From NCBI GenBank assembly GCA_018663505.1, contig JABJQG010000022.1:1-34876 (forward strand): a stretch of 34,876 nt of DNA. The letters run 5' to 3'. Of this stretch, positions 17,964 through 25,773 are shown in pieces. Every line of letters begins with the position of its first letter. Positions within the stretch are counted from its first letter, which is position 1. Below the pieces are notes generated by a model, which ran no database searches, was not told the DNA's origin, and saw nothing but the letters and a program-made list of their open reading frames with translations. The position numbers and the translations under genes were made by a program. Source of the DNA: Pseudobdellovibrionaceae bacterium (GTDB taxonomy: Bacteria; Bdellovibrionota; Bdellovibrionia; Bdellovibrionales; UBA1609).

Positions 17964-18010
17964 CCCCTGCATATAGTGATTGCTGTTTTCGTAAACACTA
18001 TATATAGCGG
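17964..18010. promoter_or_regulatory. Pair of NrdR boxes upstream of nrdJ
   Basis: NrdR is the ATP/dATP-sensing repressor of ribonucleotide reductase genes; its box is close to ACACWATATATWGTGT. Box 2 at 17995-18010 reads ACACTATATATAGCGG (14 of 16 matching). Box 1 at 17964-17979 reads CCCCTGCATATAGTGA (11 of 16). Their starts are exactly 31 bp apart, three helical turns, the spacing known for NrdR pairs. They lie 110-156 bases before the nrdJ start codon. Confidence 0.8.
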
Positions 18011-18405
18011 CATACTTAAACGATAAGAAATCTTGGATAAAGAGTCAACGAGGGCTTTTTAAATTAATTTAATTAAACATGTTTAAAAAAATATTTTTAA
18101 AAAAACCCTGTAAATAAAGGAGTTAACTCATAACAGTGGGTGTTAGTTAGAACCGCACCGAATAATTTTGACCATTGGAACTTGACCAAAGTACTGTGTC
18201 TTATTCTCAGGCACACAAAACACTCACCTAAACTGGACAAGCACAACATATTTTAGAGTCAATCTGACTTAATAAAATCGCACCATCAAATCTCTCTTAG
18301 TACCCATGATCTCTAGTCACAAAGCTAGTTTAAAATAAACTGAGCAATTAAGTACTTTCTCTTTTCATCAAAATTTTAGATAATCATAATAACAAACTAA
18401 GGTAG
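18011..18405. other. Intergenic region, nothing recognised
   Basis: About 395 bases between the NrdR boxes and the next gene (divergent). It is AT-rich with no supported ORF. I looked for a cobalamin riboswitch because the neighbouring enzyme uses B12, but found no B12-box-like sequence. The promoter for the plus-strand gene at 18406 should be here. Confidence 0.5.
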
Positions 18406-19581
18406 TTGGGGTTCCGGTTGTCAAAATTAATAATTGCCATATTTTTTTTAAAACTCTTTGTTACTACACCTGCCTTTGCACAAGTAGTTCGATCAAATCT
18501 ATCCGTAAAGTTTAATAACCAAAACTGGTACCCCTTAACCTTACAAGAAATGGAAAAAGCATCTGTCGATACAGCTCTAGCTGAAATTGCAAAAGCCGGA
18601 GTATTTAAGCTCAACGTCAAAAATAAAGTGATCCAAAAAACAAAAAGTATTGTTTCCATTGAAATCTCTCTTGTTGAGGCTGCTTCCTCCGTAAAAGTGA
18701 CTGTACGCATATCTAGCCCTAAAAAACCAGAGGTGGTGGCCACCGCTTCGGGATCCATAAAAGACAAAAAGTTCCAAGGAATTTTTAAAGAGTTTGAAAA
18801 TGTTGGCCGATCCGCAGGAAAAAAAGCACGCAAGCTTATTTCAATTCATTATGCGGCACACTCAAAAACAGCTGTTCCTTCTGGTATAATTACTAGTTCA
18901 AAAAAACTAGTAACTAGTAATTTACACCCCTGGGTTATGTCCTTTAAGAATGCTCAAAAACTAAAAGAAAACTATGAATTTTCAAAAAGTAAAACTGAGC
19001 TTAAAAAACTCTACGCAAAAGTAAAGAAAAATAAGGATTGGGAAATCGCCGTACATCAGGAACTCTTTTTTGACTTACCTAATTTTGAGGCGCAATACCT
19101 TCTCACCATAGCATCCGGAAATGTACAGGCCCCTGATTATAAAGCGCAAATTTATAAAATAAAAGAACTTTATAAGTACATTATTGAAAATAATCCATCT
19201 CACCCTATACGAGTGCAGCAAGCAAAATCAAGTATCGATAGCTTAAGTACACAAAAACGCTATGTTGGCTTAGCACAAACAGCACAGGCTAAAACTTACT
19301 TTGCTCAAGCTTCTATTCAGTACATACAATATGTGTCTATGTACGGTGAAGACCCTGGCGGTAGTAAATATATGAAGCGCAAATTAAAGGGAAAAAGTTT
19401 TATCCAATACATCTTAGAAGATGTATACCCAGAAAGCAAAGTTACGGTGATTCAATTTAATAAAAATTCTGGAGAAGTCACTTATAGAGTCAAATCCAAA
19501 TACGGCGCAGGCAATCACAAGGTATCTGGTAATCTTGTTAAGCGACATAGAATTCATGAAATAAAAATAGAGATGGAGTAG
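18406..19581 (+). CDS. Exported protein of unknown function
   Basis: A 391-aa protein with a signal peptide (LIIAIFFLKLFVTTPAFAQ). The start is either TTG at 18406 or TTG at 18418; there is no in-frame ATG before the signal peptide. Residues about 30-150 look like a small alpha/beta domain (VDTALAEIAKAG..., repeated VKVTVRISS strands), recalling periplasmic domains that build a functional complex, but no family is certain. The middle third is helical with TPR-like character (AKTYFAQASIQYIQYVSMYGED). The C-terminus (VTVIQFNKNSGEVTYRVKS) is beta-rich and basic. It converges with the DUF2914 gene, leaving 14 bases. Confidence 0.75.
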   Translation: MGFRLSKLIIAIFFLKLFVTTPAFAQVVRSNLSVKFNNQNWYPLTLQEMEKASVDTALAEIAKAGVFKLNVKNKVIQKTKSIVSIEISLVEAASSVKVTVRISSPKKPEVVATASGSIKDKKFQGIFKEFENVGRSAGKKARKLISIHYAAHSKTAVPSGIITSSKKLVTSNLHPWVMSFKNAQKLKENYEFSKSKTELKKLYAKVKKNKDWEIAVHQELFFDLPNFEAQYLLTIASGNVQAPDYKAQIYKIKELYKYIIENNPSHPIRVQQAKSSIDSLSTQKRYVGLAQTAQAKTYFAQASIQYIQYVSMYGEDPGGSKYMKRKLKGKSFIQYILEDVYPESKVTVIQFNKNSGEVTYRVKSKYGAGNHKVSGNLVKRHRIHEIKIEME

Positions 19582-19626
19582 ACATTTAAAACTGTTTAAA
19601 ATATATCAGTCTTCCATTCTCCATCT
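19571..19626. terminator. Possible shared terminator between convergent genes
   Basis: An inverted repeat AGATGGAG (19571-19578) / CTCCATCT (19619-19626) spans the two facing stop codons, with a second small palindrome TTTAAA..TTTAAA inside. There is no clean T-run, so a terminator role is only possible. Confidence 0.3.
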
Positions 19627-20684
19627 AGTTCTCCACGACTCACTTCAAATGAGATTCTGCCAATTTCTCGGCCACGCAGAGTTTCTATAAGTACTTGCCA
19701 CTCCCCTTCTGTTGCTTTAGATTTTTTGGAGTAGGCCCTAAAGCCCTGATCTCGACCACCATTAATTTTAATTTGAATACGATCTGCTGTCATCCAACCA
19801 TTATTTGCAGTTTTATATCGCCAATGAAATACCACATGATCATCAAAGTTTGACGGAGAAAAAACACTGGCAAAGCAATACAAACTACCATCTTTTGCAA
19901 AAACAAAGTCCTGTGCACCGTCTTGCCAGAACTTCCACCAATCACGCTGGTAGGAAAAATAATAAGAATCTTTTTTCTGCTCTAACTTATGATAAATACC
20001 AATTTTATTTACATATAAGGGCACAGGTGGAATAAAATGAGCCACATACAATAAAACAAAGACCACTAAAAATATTAGGTTTGGTTTTAAAACATTACTT
20101 TTAAACTCAAATTGTGGAATCCATTTTTTATAGGACCACCTGTGGGCGAACAACAAACCTGTAAACAGCATAACTGTTAAAATAAAACTAATTATTCCTA
20201 TGTTTTTTAAAATTATTGGAACAAAATAAAGCAAAAAAGAAAGGGCGCAAAAGTAAAATAATATAAATTTTAAAACTATAGAACTTTTGCGCAATTGTTT
20301 TGTTTCGTTCGCTAAAAGAGCCAGCACCAACAAAGCTAAAATAAAAAATGAAGCCCAAAAAGATGAGCTTTTAAAATAAAAAATCAAATAAGAACTAAAA
20401 AGACTCCCCATTAAAAAATGAACAGCCTCATCCTTATAGCTATACGCCTTCATCCACTTTTCGGGGATTTGGTATTCTGTGTGTTCAGCAAAAAGGCTAT
20501 AACTTAATAATACAAATATTAGGATAATATACAAAAATTGAACAGCAAGGTTGGCCATGGAGTCGATGCGACCTAAGGTAAAAAGGTCAAAAACAAACCC
20601 AACAATAAAAGATGCTGCAGGTACCCACTTTTTGTGATGCGAGTATAATTCTTTAGCTAAAGCTACTTTTTCAGAATTTATCAA
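19596..20684 (-). CDS. DUF2914 domain membrane protein
   Basis: About 362 aa. The N-terminal two thirds hold roughly 7-8 hydrophobic transmembrane segments (first near AASFIVGFVFDLF, last near LIFLVVFVLLYVAHF). The C-terminal 110 residues match the DUF2914 pattern: VVFHWRYKT, ADRIQIKINGGRDQGFRAYSKK, EGEWQVLIETLRGREIGRISFEV. The family is usually membrane-bound with this domain outside the inner membrane; function unknown. AGGGGG lies 9 bases before a TTG at 20684. An in-frame ATG at 20702 would put that ribosome site inside the gene, so I prefer TTG. Confidence 0.83.
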   Translation of the reverse strand: MINSEKVALAKELYSHHKKWVPAASFIVGFVFDLFTLGRIDSMANLAVQFLYIILIFVLLSYSLFAEHTEYQIPEKWMKAYSYKDEAVHFLMGSLFSSYLIFYFKSSSFWASFFILALLVLALLANETKQLRKSSIVLKFILFYFCALSFLLYFVPIILKNIGIISFILTVMLFTGLLFAHRWSYKKWIPQFEFKSNVLKPNLIFLVVFVLLYVAHFIPPVPLYVNKIGIYHKLEQKKDSYYFSYQRDWWKFWQDGAQDFVFAKDGSLYCFASVFSPSNFDDHVVFHWRYKTANNGWMTADRIQIKINGGRDQGFRAYSKKSKATEGEWQVLIETLRGREIGRISFEVSRGELDGEWKTDIF

Positions 20685-20702
20685 AATACAAGACCCCCTC
20701 AT

Positions 20703-20904
20703 AAAGCTGCTATTTTACAAGTTCACTTCCTATAGGCCTACCTTGACCACCAGCTGTTTACTTTAAATTACTTAACTCTACGATAAGTTGGTTTTTGCCG
20801 TTCTCTGAGTATACCCTAATAATGGCGTGCAAAATTGGGACATACTCAAACAATAAAATTCTATACGCTCTTTCCACTGTACAAATCCATTATACTTCCA
20901 CTAA
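20703..20904. other. Intergenic region, nothing recognised
   Basis: AT-rich spacer between the membrane protein start and the first hip operator. No coding or RNA feature is supported. Confidence 0.4.
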
Positions 20905-20964
20905 CTATACTAGTATAGATATAAATTGTAGACAAATCTGTTAATTATACTCATGCTAGTATAA
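20905..20964 (+). promoter_or_regulatory. HipB-type operators of the decayed hip operon (copy 1)
   Basis: Two palindromes precede the dead hipB gene. The first is perfect: CTATACTAGTATAG at 20905-20918. The second, TTATACTCATGCTAGTATAA at 20945-20964, contains TATAC-N8-GTATA, the same architecture as the E. coli HipB operator (TATCC-N8-GGATA). A related pair is found again at 22434-22504. Confidence 0.65.
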
Positions 20965-20965
20965 T

Positions 20966-21175
20966 ATGAAGAATAAAAGCAATTTAGCAATGACCATAGC
21001 ATAAAGAAGGAAAGAGCTTGGCTACACCAAGGAAGAATTTGCCTTAAGAGTAGGGGGAAGCCTGAGTTTCCTTAGAAACCTGGAGCAAGGTAAAAATAAT
21101 TTTATGCTAGACAAAGCACAAGAAGTCCTTAGTTTCCTAGGCATGAAACTTGTACCCAGGGTCTCCCAACAATGA
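20966..21175 (+). pseudogene. hipB/Y4mF-type antitoxin, inactivated by a stop codon
   Basis: Read from the ATG at 20966, twelve codons are followed by an in-frame TAA at 21002-21004. The frame then stays open and gives RRKELGYTKEEFALRVGG, SLSFLRNLEQGK and LDKAQEVLSFLGMKLVP before a stop at 21173-21175. This is the Xre-type helix-turn-helix of HipB/Y4mF antitoxins over almost its whole length of about 70 residues. The DNA-binding domain is intact in sequence but cannot be made from the original start; an internal start after the stop is not obvious. Operators upstream and a hipA-like remnant overlapping its end (ATGA) confirm an ancestral toxin-antitoxin operon. Confidence 0.78.
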
Positions 21176-21395
21176 AAATAAAAGAGGCCAATGTTTATTT
21201 TAAAGAAGAACTTGCCGGGGCCATATAAGAAACTCCCGAAGGAGATTATACATTTGTTTACAATTCAGAATATCAAATTTCGGTAACTTCAAAAAATCCT
21301 CGGACATTTTAACGTTACAAAGCACTGGTTTCTATCATGAAAAATGTTCTAAAATTATACCTAGTTCACTCCCTCCTCCTCCTCAACCAAACCTG
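21172..21395 (+). pseudogene. HipA N-terminal / HipS-like remnant
   Basis: The ATG at 21172 overlaps the hipB stop (ATGA), as in real hip operons. Translation gives MKIKEANVYFKEELAGAI, an in-frame TAA (21226-21228), then ETPEGDYTFVYNSEYQISVT and another TAA near 21310. This follows the N-terminal subdomain of HipA, or the separate HipS protein of HipBST systems (V-Y-x-x-x-x-LAG ... Y-x-F-x-Y-x-x-x-Y). No kinase domain follows, so the toxin is lost. The sequence after 21310 no longer resembles HipA. Confidence 0.65.
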
Positions 21396-21479
21396 AACGA
21401 AAAAAATCTAAAACATTAGTCTAATCCTCTGAAAAAATTAAGCTAGAGCTTCCGTAAACAAGGTTTAGTCACAGACTAA

Positions 21480-21510
21480 TTGACTATCCTGAACAAAATG
21501 TATCTAATAT
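21480..21510 (+). promoter_or_regulatory. Possible promoter of hepT-mntA
   Basis: TTGACT at 21480-21485 is a good -35. Several -10-like hexamers follow (TAATAT at 21505-21510 with a 19-base spacer, TATCTA at 21501-21506 with 15); none has ideal spacing. Confidence 0.3.
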
Positions 21511-21535
21511 TTACTATGCCATTAAGGATAAAAAA

Positions 21536-21994
21536 ATGACGACTCAAACAGATAAAATTAAAATTTTAATTAGCTATTTAGACACACTCAAAGACAGCTC
21601 CAACACCTTGCAACATTCCCTAAAACAATGTGAACCCTTACTAGATAAAAGTCACTACAGTATAGAAGATTTAGATAAACTTGAAGCTCTTACCTCCAGG
21701 TACTCACGAGTGAGCGACATACTCATTCAAAAAGTCTTTCGAGCTATAGATCAAATTGAGCTTGTTGCTGAAGGATCAATTATTGATTCTATCAATAGAG
21801 CCGCCAAACGAAAACTAATTTCTTCTACTGATGATTTCATAAATATTCGAGAACTTAGAAATACCATTTCTCATGAATATAAAGAAGAAGGTCTTAATGA
21901 GATTTTTAAAATTTGTATTCGATACACACCTAAGGTCCTTTTATCCATAGAAAATACTTTTAAATATTGTAAAGAAAAATATGAGACTCTCTAG
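21536..21994 (+). CDS. hepT: HEPN-domain toxin, HepT-like
   Basis: A 152-aa all-helical protein of the HEPN family. The catalytic motif RX4HXY is complete: Arg108, His113, Tyr115 in LRNTISHEY. HepT proteins are RNases, reported to cut tRNA, and the tyrosine in this motif is the residue AMPylated by the partner MntA antitoxin. The downstream mntA gene overlaps its end by 14 bases, which is the usual toxin-antitoxin layout. AAGGAT stands 6 bases before the ATG. It looks intact. The pair sits between two decayed hip loci. The general HEPN assignment is firm; activity is inference from the motif. Confidence 0.9.
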   Translation: MTTQTDKIKILISYLDTLKDSSNTLQHSLKQCEPLLDKSHYSIEDLDKLEALTSRYSRVSDILIQKVFRAIDQIELVAEGSIIDSINRAAKRKLISSTDDFINIRELRNTISHEYKEEGLNEIFKICIRYTPKVLLSIENTFKYCKEKYETL

Positions 21995-22271
21995 AAATGA
22001 AGTGCAATTAATAACTCAAGTCATCCATGAAAAAGATAAAAATGCACTGATTTATTTATTTGGCTCGAGAACTGATAATAAAAAATCAGGTGGCGACATT
22101 GATCTTATAGTCCTTAGTGAAACTCTAGGGCTCGAAGACAAGCTAAATATTTTAGGAACAATTAAGAAAACAATAGGTGACCAAAAAATTGATATGATCT
22201 TAACAAACTTAGAGAAATCAAAAAGTGATCCATTTATTTCTTTTAATTTAAAAACGGCACAGGCTTTATAA
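21981..22271 (+). CDS. mntA: Minimal nucleotidyltransferase antitoxin, MntA-like
   Basis: A 96-aa minimal nucleotidyltransferase. The active-site motif is G28-S29 followed by nine residues and D39-I-D41 (FGSRTDNKKSGGDIDLIVL); the third acidic residue is probably in QKIDMIL. Well-studied MntA proteins have GSX10DXD, so this one is a residue shorter in the loop. In known systems MntA neutralises HepT by transferring AMP to the HepT tyrosine. It overlaps the hepT end by 14 bases and ends without additional domains. Length is normal for the family. Confidence 0.9.
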   Translation: MRLSRNEVQLITQVIHEKDKNALIYLFGSRTDNKKSGGDIDLIVLSETLGLEDKLNILGTIKKTIGDQKIDMILTNLEKSKSDPFISFNLKTAQAL

Positions 22272-22433
22272 GTTTTTACTGCGCCTTTGTTTTAAAAATT
22301 AACTGTCCTAGAGTTAGAATCCATTTTAAAATAAAATCAAAATTATAAGCCATTCTTTTAGACCTTGAGTAACTCTTTTTTAGCACTTGGATCTCAAGAT
22401 ACTCAATTTGCAAAAACATTACCTCCATAAATT

Positions 22434-22504
22434 ATACTAGTATGAATATAATTTATGGATAGTGGATAGTGGATAGTGGATATAATTATACTCATACTAG
22501 CATA
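22434..22504 (+). promoter_or_regulatory. HipB-type operators, copy 2, with a tandem-repeat expansion
   Basis: A second version of the hip operator region: ATACTAGTAT at 22434-22443 and TATAC-N8-GCATA at 22487-22504. Between them the 7-bp unit GGATAGT is repeated three times plus five bases (22457-22482), replacing the spacer seen in copy 1. Confidence 0.6.
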
Positions 22505-22506
22505 AT

Positions 22507-22581
22507 ATGAAGAGCAAACACAAAATAGAACCCAACATAGCAAAACTTAGTTTTTCATCGCGTCAACCATTATTAATTTGA
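22507..22581 (+). pseudogene. Second hipB leader remnant
   Basis: The ATG at 22507 has the same position relative to the operators as the dead hipB at 20966 (TAATATGAAGA in both). It encodes only about 24 codons, beginning MKSKHKIEPNIAKL, before TGA at 22579-22581. Nothing like the helix-turn-helix domain follows. I read this as the stump of a second hip locus. Confidence 0.5.
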
Positions 22582-22857
22582 CAGCGTATTACTAGCAATT
22601 CCCTTGCTCAACACCTAGCTCCAACCCATCTATTTAATGTATCAATTTTTCCTTAAGCTGCTCTTTCCGGCAATTAATTTACTAAATATGTTCCCGGGGA
22701 CAGTAAACCATTCAACGCAGCACCTGCACGATCCTTGTGTGTAAAATATCAATTCTAAAACCCATGATATAAAGATTTTAATGAACATCAACCTATGCCA
22801 AATCACCTTGAACTTCCAATTATTAATATGGCCAATTACAAAAAAAAGGATCGCCCC
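22582..22857. other. Intergenic region before the HNH gene
   Basis: Contains CCCGGGGACAGT at 22693-22704, whose exact inverse complement recurs inside the HNH gene at 23765-23776. In such AT-rich DNA this GC-rich 12-mer stands out. No gene seen. Confidence 0.4.
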
Positions 22858-24114
22858 ATGTACCACAACCTTCAGGCCGCTAAAAAACAAATGACTAATA
22901 AAGACTTTGCTCATATTAACCAACAGGCCCTTAATGCTGTTAAAACTTTAAAAAATGCTGAGTATGATTTAGTTAAGATTTTACAAAAAGTGGATGAGAA
23001 AAAAGTTTATGCTTATTATGGCTTTCGCAGCTTATTTCAATATGCTCTTTCGGCCCTACACCTCACAGAAGCACAGGCCTATAGTTATATTAGTGTGGCG
23101 CGAAAATCTCAACAATGCCCGGCTCTTGATGAAGCTTTAAAAAATAAAGAAGTATCGGTTTCAAAACTAAAACAGGTGATTGCTCAAATCACCCCATCTA
23201 ATCAAACAGAATGGATAGACCGGGTGAAAACAATGAGCAAACGTGAGCTTGAAAATATTGTGGCCAAATCCAATCCACATATTCGCATCCCCGAGCAGGC
23301 TCGTATGGTGGCTGAAAACCTAATTCATTTACAAATGCCTATTAGTGAAACTCGTTTTAAAAGGTTTCAGCGTGTTAACGAACTCCTTTGTCAAAAAACA
23401 AATAAAGTTATTAAAATGCAAGATGTTATAGAGCAACTTTGTGATTTTTATATTGAAAAGAACGACCCTTTGAAAAATGCGGAACGGGCACAAATGCGAG
23501 AAGATAAAAAATTGAAAAGCTTAATTATTCCAAATACTGAAAGTACTAAGGTGGTTGGTAACACTACAAAAACAGAGTTTTCAAAATATACAGCGACAAT
23601 GGACAACTCTGAGAATGCAGACCTTACACAAAGTACAGACAAGATAGAAAATACTGAAAACACAGAACTTGCTCAAAATATTGAGATAGAACGCAACATT
23701 CAGAATAAAATGAATATTACGAATTCTACTGCAAATAAAATATATCCAGCATCGTTGTTCCCAAACTGTCCCCGGGGAGAGTCCACTTTAGAATCACTTA
23801 GCATTTTAAATGTTTCTAAACTCTCTGAGGGAAACCTTTCTTCACACTGCCTGTTCAAAAAATCCAATATAAAAAAAGTTCACTTAACTCCAAACAAAAA
23901 TCGAACTGCAATACCTGCAAGGATACGAAATCAAGTGTATCTGCGGGATCAAGGTTGCTGCCAGTTTCTAGATTCTAATGGTGAAAAGTGTAAGGAGAGG
24001 CGATGGCTTGATTACCATCATAAAGTGCCTGTTAGCCAAGGGGGTCAACACACCTTAGAAAACTTAAGCCTTCTTTGTCGGGGCCATCATCGTAGCTTAC
24101 ATTTTGTTTCATAA
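22858..24114 (+). CDS. HNH endonuclease domain protein
   Basis: About 418 aa. The N-terminal half (to residue about 200) is helical with a conserved-looking block (VYAYYGFRSLFQYALSALHLTEAQAYSYISVARK) like the N-terminal region found in many multicopy bacterial HNH proteins. A low-complexity linker rich in Asn, Thr and Glu follows (ENADL, ENTENTEL). The C-terminal 70 residues form the HNH nuclease: RIRNQVYLRDQGCCQF, DYHHKVPVSQGG, ENLSLLCRGHH, with His-Asn-His all present. The ATG at 22858 has AAGGA 7 bases upstream; longer starts at 22828 and 22795 lack ribosome sites. Target unknown; such genes are often mobile or repeated in genomes. Confidence 0.85.
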   Translation: MYHNLQAAKKQMTNKDFAHINQQALNAVKTLKNAEYDLVKILQKVDEKKVYAYYGFRSLFQYALSALHLTEAQAYSYISVARKSQQCPALDEALKNKEVSVSKLKQVIAQITPSNQTEWIDRVKTMSKRELENIVAKSNPHIRIPEQARMVAENLIHLQMPISETRFKRFQRVNELLCQKTNKVIKMQDVIEQLCDFYIEKNDPLKNAERAQMREDKKLKSLIIPNTESTKVVGNTTKTEFSKYTATMDNSENADLTQSTDKIENTENTELAQNIEIERNIQNKMNITNSTANKIYPASLFPNCPRGESTLESLSILNVSKLSEGNLSSHCLFKKSNIKKVHLTPNKNRTAIPARIRNQVYLRDQGCCQFLDSNGEKCKERRWLDYHHKVPVSQGGQHTLENLSLLCRGHHRSLHFVS

Positions 24115-24209
24115 TCACCAGGTTCTCTTTTTTCCGAGTGCGATCTTCGTCAAATGTATTTAGACTAGAACTTCCTTATGCAAACACAGGGAAGCTCTTT
24201 AACTCAATT

Positions 24210-25502
24210 TCACTCGCCCACACATCCGCTCATTCGCCCTGCAGCACAAAGAGCGCTGTATGTTGAGGACCCATTAGAAAAATTGGAAGTACAAAGTGCA
24301 CAAGCAATGCCCCCATCAGGCGCAATACCGGATGAGGTTACGGCTCTATTTACAGTTGCTGAGGATGTTGTTATAGGAGGAATACCCCCTGTATTTATGG
24401 TCGTGTTCTGAACCTCAGTTGCTGCGATGTCAAAAGTTCCCGAAACCACGTCAAGCTTTTCTAATTCCTTACATTTTGGATCTGTGGGAAATTGAACACA
24501 AGATGCCTGCAGTGCCAAACAAGATTCAGATTCTGCCAAGGCACAAGCTCCCGAATACACACCACTACCTGATGTACCCGCATAACTATTATCTGCACAT
24601 GAAGGTGACTTAGCAGTTCCCGGCTGACTACAGTACTTATGACTTTCCATAAGTTCACAAAAAGAAGAACCCGATCCAACAGTGGCCACAGTTGTATTAA
24701 ACCCACAATAAGAAGTGGCAAAAGAAGCACAACCACCAAGGGAGGGATCAATATTACAGGTATCAATATACATATCCGTACACCCTGGTTTAGTCACAGT
24801 GGATTCAAGGTTACGATCTTTATCACAAGTGGAAGCTGCCTTATCTGTATCATTTTTTTTACGATAATCATGTAGAGCTTTAATAGCCATCGCACCAATA
24901 GCGAACGCACCTATTTTCTTCCCAGTGCTCCATTTTTCATTTTTGCCATTCGACTTCCCTCCAGAATCTATTAGGCCTGCCTCTGCAATTAAAGTCTTAA
25001 AATAGCTATCCTTACCAACAATGTAGTCCAAAGCAGCATTTGATGCATCTTTAGCATATGACTCACACTTATCTGCAAATGGTTGTATCTTTGGCTTCTC
25101 AAATCTGTTATTATCAACCTTCATTTGGGTGTAAGTAGCATCTTCCAAAAAAGTTAGTACCTCAGCACAGTCATTTACGCATTGTGTGTGCATATCTGAA
25201 CAATCCCTTGCAATTGCCTCACTTGAGTTTGTAAATTTCCCTGAAAGCTCTTCATTTTTCTTTAAAGCATCATTCAACTCATTTTGTGAAACTTTAGAGT
25301 TTTCGCTAAACCCCATATTGAGTAATAAATCATTTGCTGCATTTTTTTTAGCCTGAAAACAAATGTTGTTTTCATTTAAAATTGTAAATTGTTTTTTACA
25401 AGTATCAAACCTAACCTGGTTGACCTTAAATTCACCACCAAAAGCCCCACCAAAATAACCGATCACTAACACACTTAAAAAATAAGTTCTAAAATTGAAC
25501 AT
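24210..25502 (-). CDS. Cysteine-rich secreted protein of unknown function
   Basis: A 430-aa protein with a signal peptide (YFLSVLVIGYFGGAFGGE). It has about 28 cysteines, many in the C-terminal half, suggesting a disulfide-stabilised extracellular protein. A single hydrophobic stretch near the middle (KKIGAFAIGAMAIKALHDYRKK) may cross a membrane. The N-terminal half looks helical (NELNDALKKNEELSGKF); the C-terminal half is rich in Gly, Ser and Thr. A GGGGGA ribosome site precedes the ATG. It is divergent from the TonB-like gene at 25774. Family unknown. Confidence 0.78.
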   Translation of the reverse strand: MFNFRTYFLSVLVIGYFGGAFGGEFKVNQVRFDTCKKQFTILNENNICFQAKKNAANDLLLNMGFSENSKVSQNELNDALKKNEELSGKFTNSSEAIARDCSDMHTQCVNDCAEVLTFLEDATYTQMKVDNNRFEKPKIQPFADKCESYAKDASNAALDYIVGKDSYFKTLIAEAGLIDSGGKSNGKNEKWSTGKKIGAFAIGAMAIKALHDYRKKNDTDKAASTCDKDRNLESTVTKPGCTDMYIDTCNIDPSLGGCASFATSYCGFNTTVATVGSGSSFCELMESHKYCSQPGTAKSPSCADNSYAGTSGSGVYSGACALAESESCLALQASCVQFPTDPKCKELEKLDVVSGTFDIAATEVQNTTINTGGIPPITTSSATVNRAVTSSGIAPDGGIACALCTSNFSNGSSTYSALCAAGRMSGCVGE

Positions 25503-25673
25503 ACTTATCCCCCTGTTTATATAGCTCTATCGGATCTATGTGAGACGAACTTTAGTCATTTTGAGACATTTTCGTAAGAAATCGTAACTTATTGAGATTA
25601 GGGCCGTTCTTTAGACCAGAGGCGTGTGTTGCTGTAATTTCTGTCCCTTTCACTCAAGTGTCCTCTTTGCTTG

Positions 25674-25726
25674 GTGCAAGGCTCCGTTTCCGGGTTGCGG
25701 TGCGGCCCGGAAAAGGAACCTGGCAC
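25674..25726. repeat. GC-rich long hairpin
   Basis: A nearly perfect hairpin in an AT-rich region. The inner stem is exact: TTTCCGGG (25687-25694) with CCCGGAAA (25706-25713) around an 11-base loop. The outer stem pairs 25674-25685 with 25715-25726 at 10 of 12 positions, after one G/A mismatch. It lies in the divergent region, 48 bases before the TonB-like gene. It could be a REP-like element or a structured 5' leader. An 11-mer of the hairpin (TCCGGGTTGCG) is also in the repeat at 46-56. Confidence 0.7.
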
Positions 25727-25773
25727 GCAGACTGAGAATGAGATAGTCTTTTGGCTGTTTCTAAGGAGGAGCC

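Noticed and set aside
17855-18405. Cobalamin riboswitch upstream of the B12-dependent reductase
   Set aside because: No B12-box-like sequence was found on reading the region; only NrdR boxes were supported.
22457-22482. CRISPR-like tandem repeat
   Set aside because: Units are 7 bp and contiguous without spacers.
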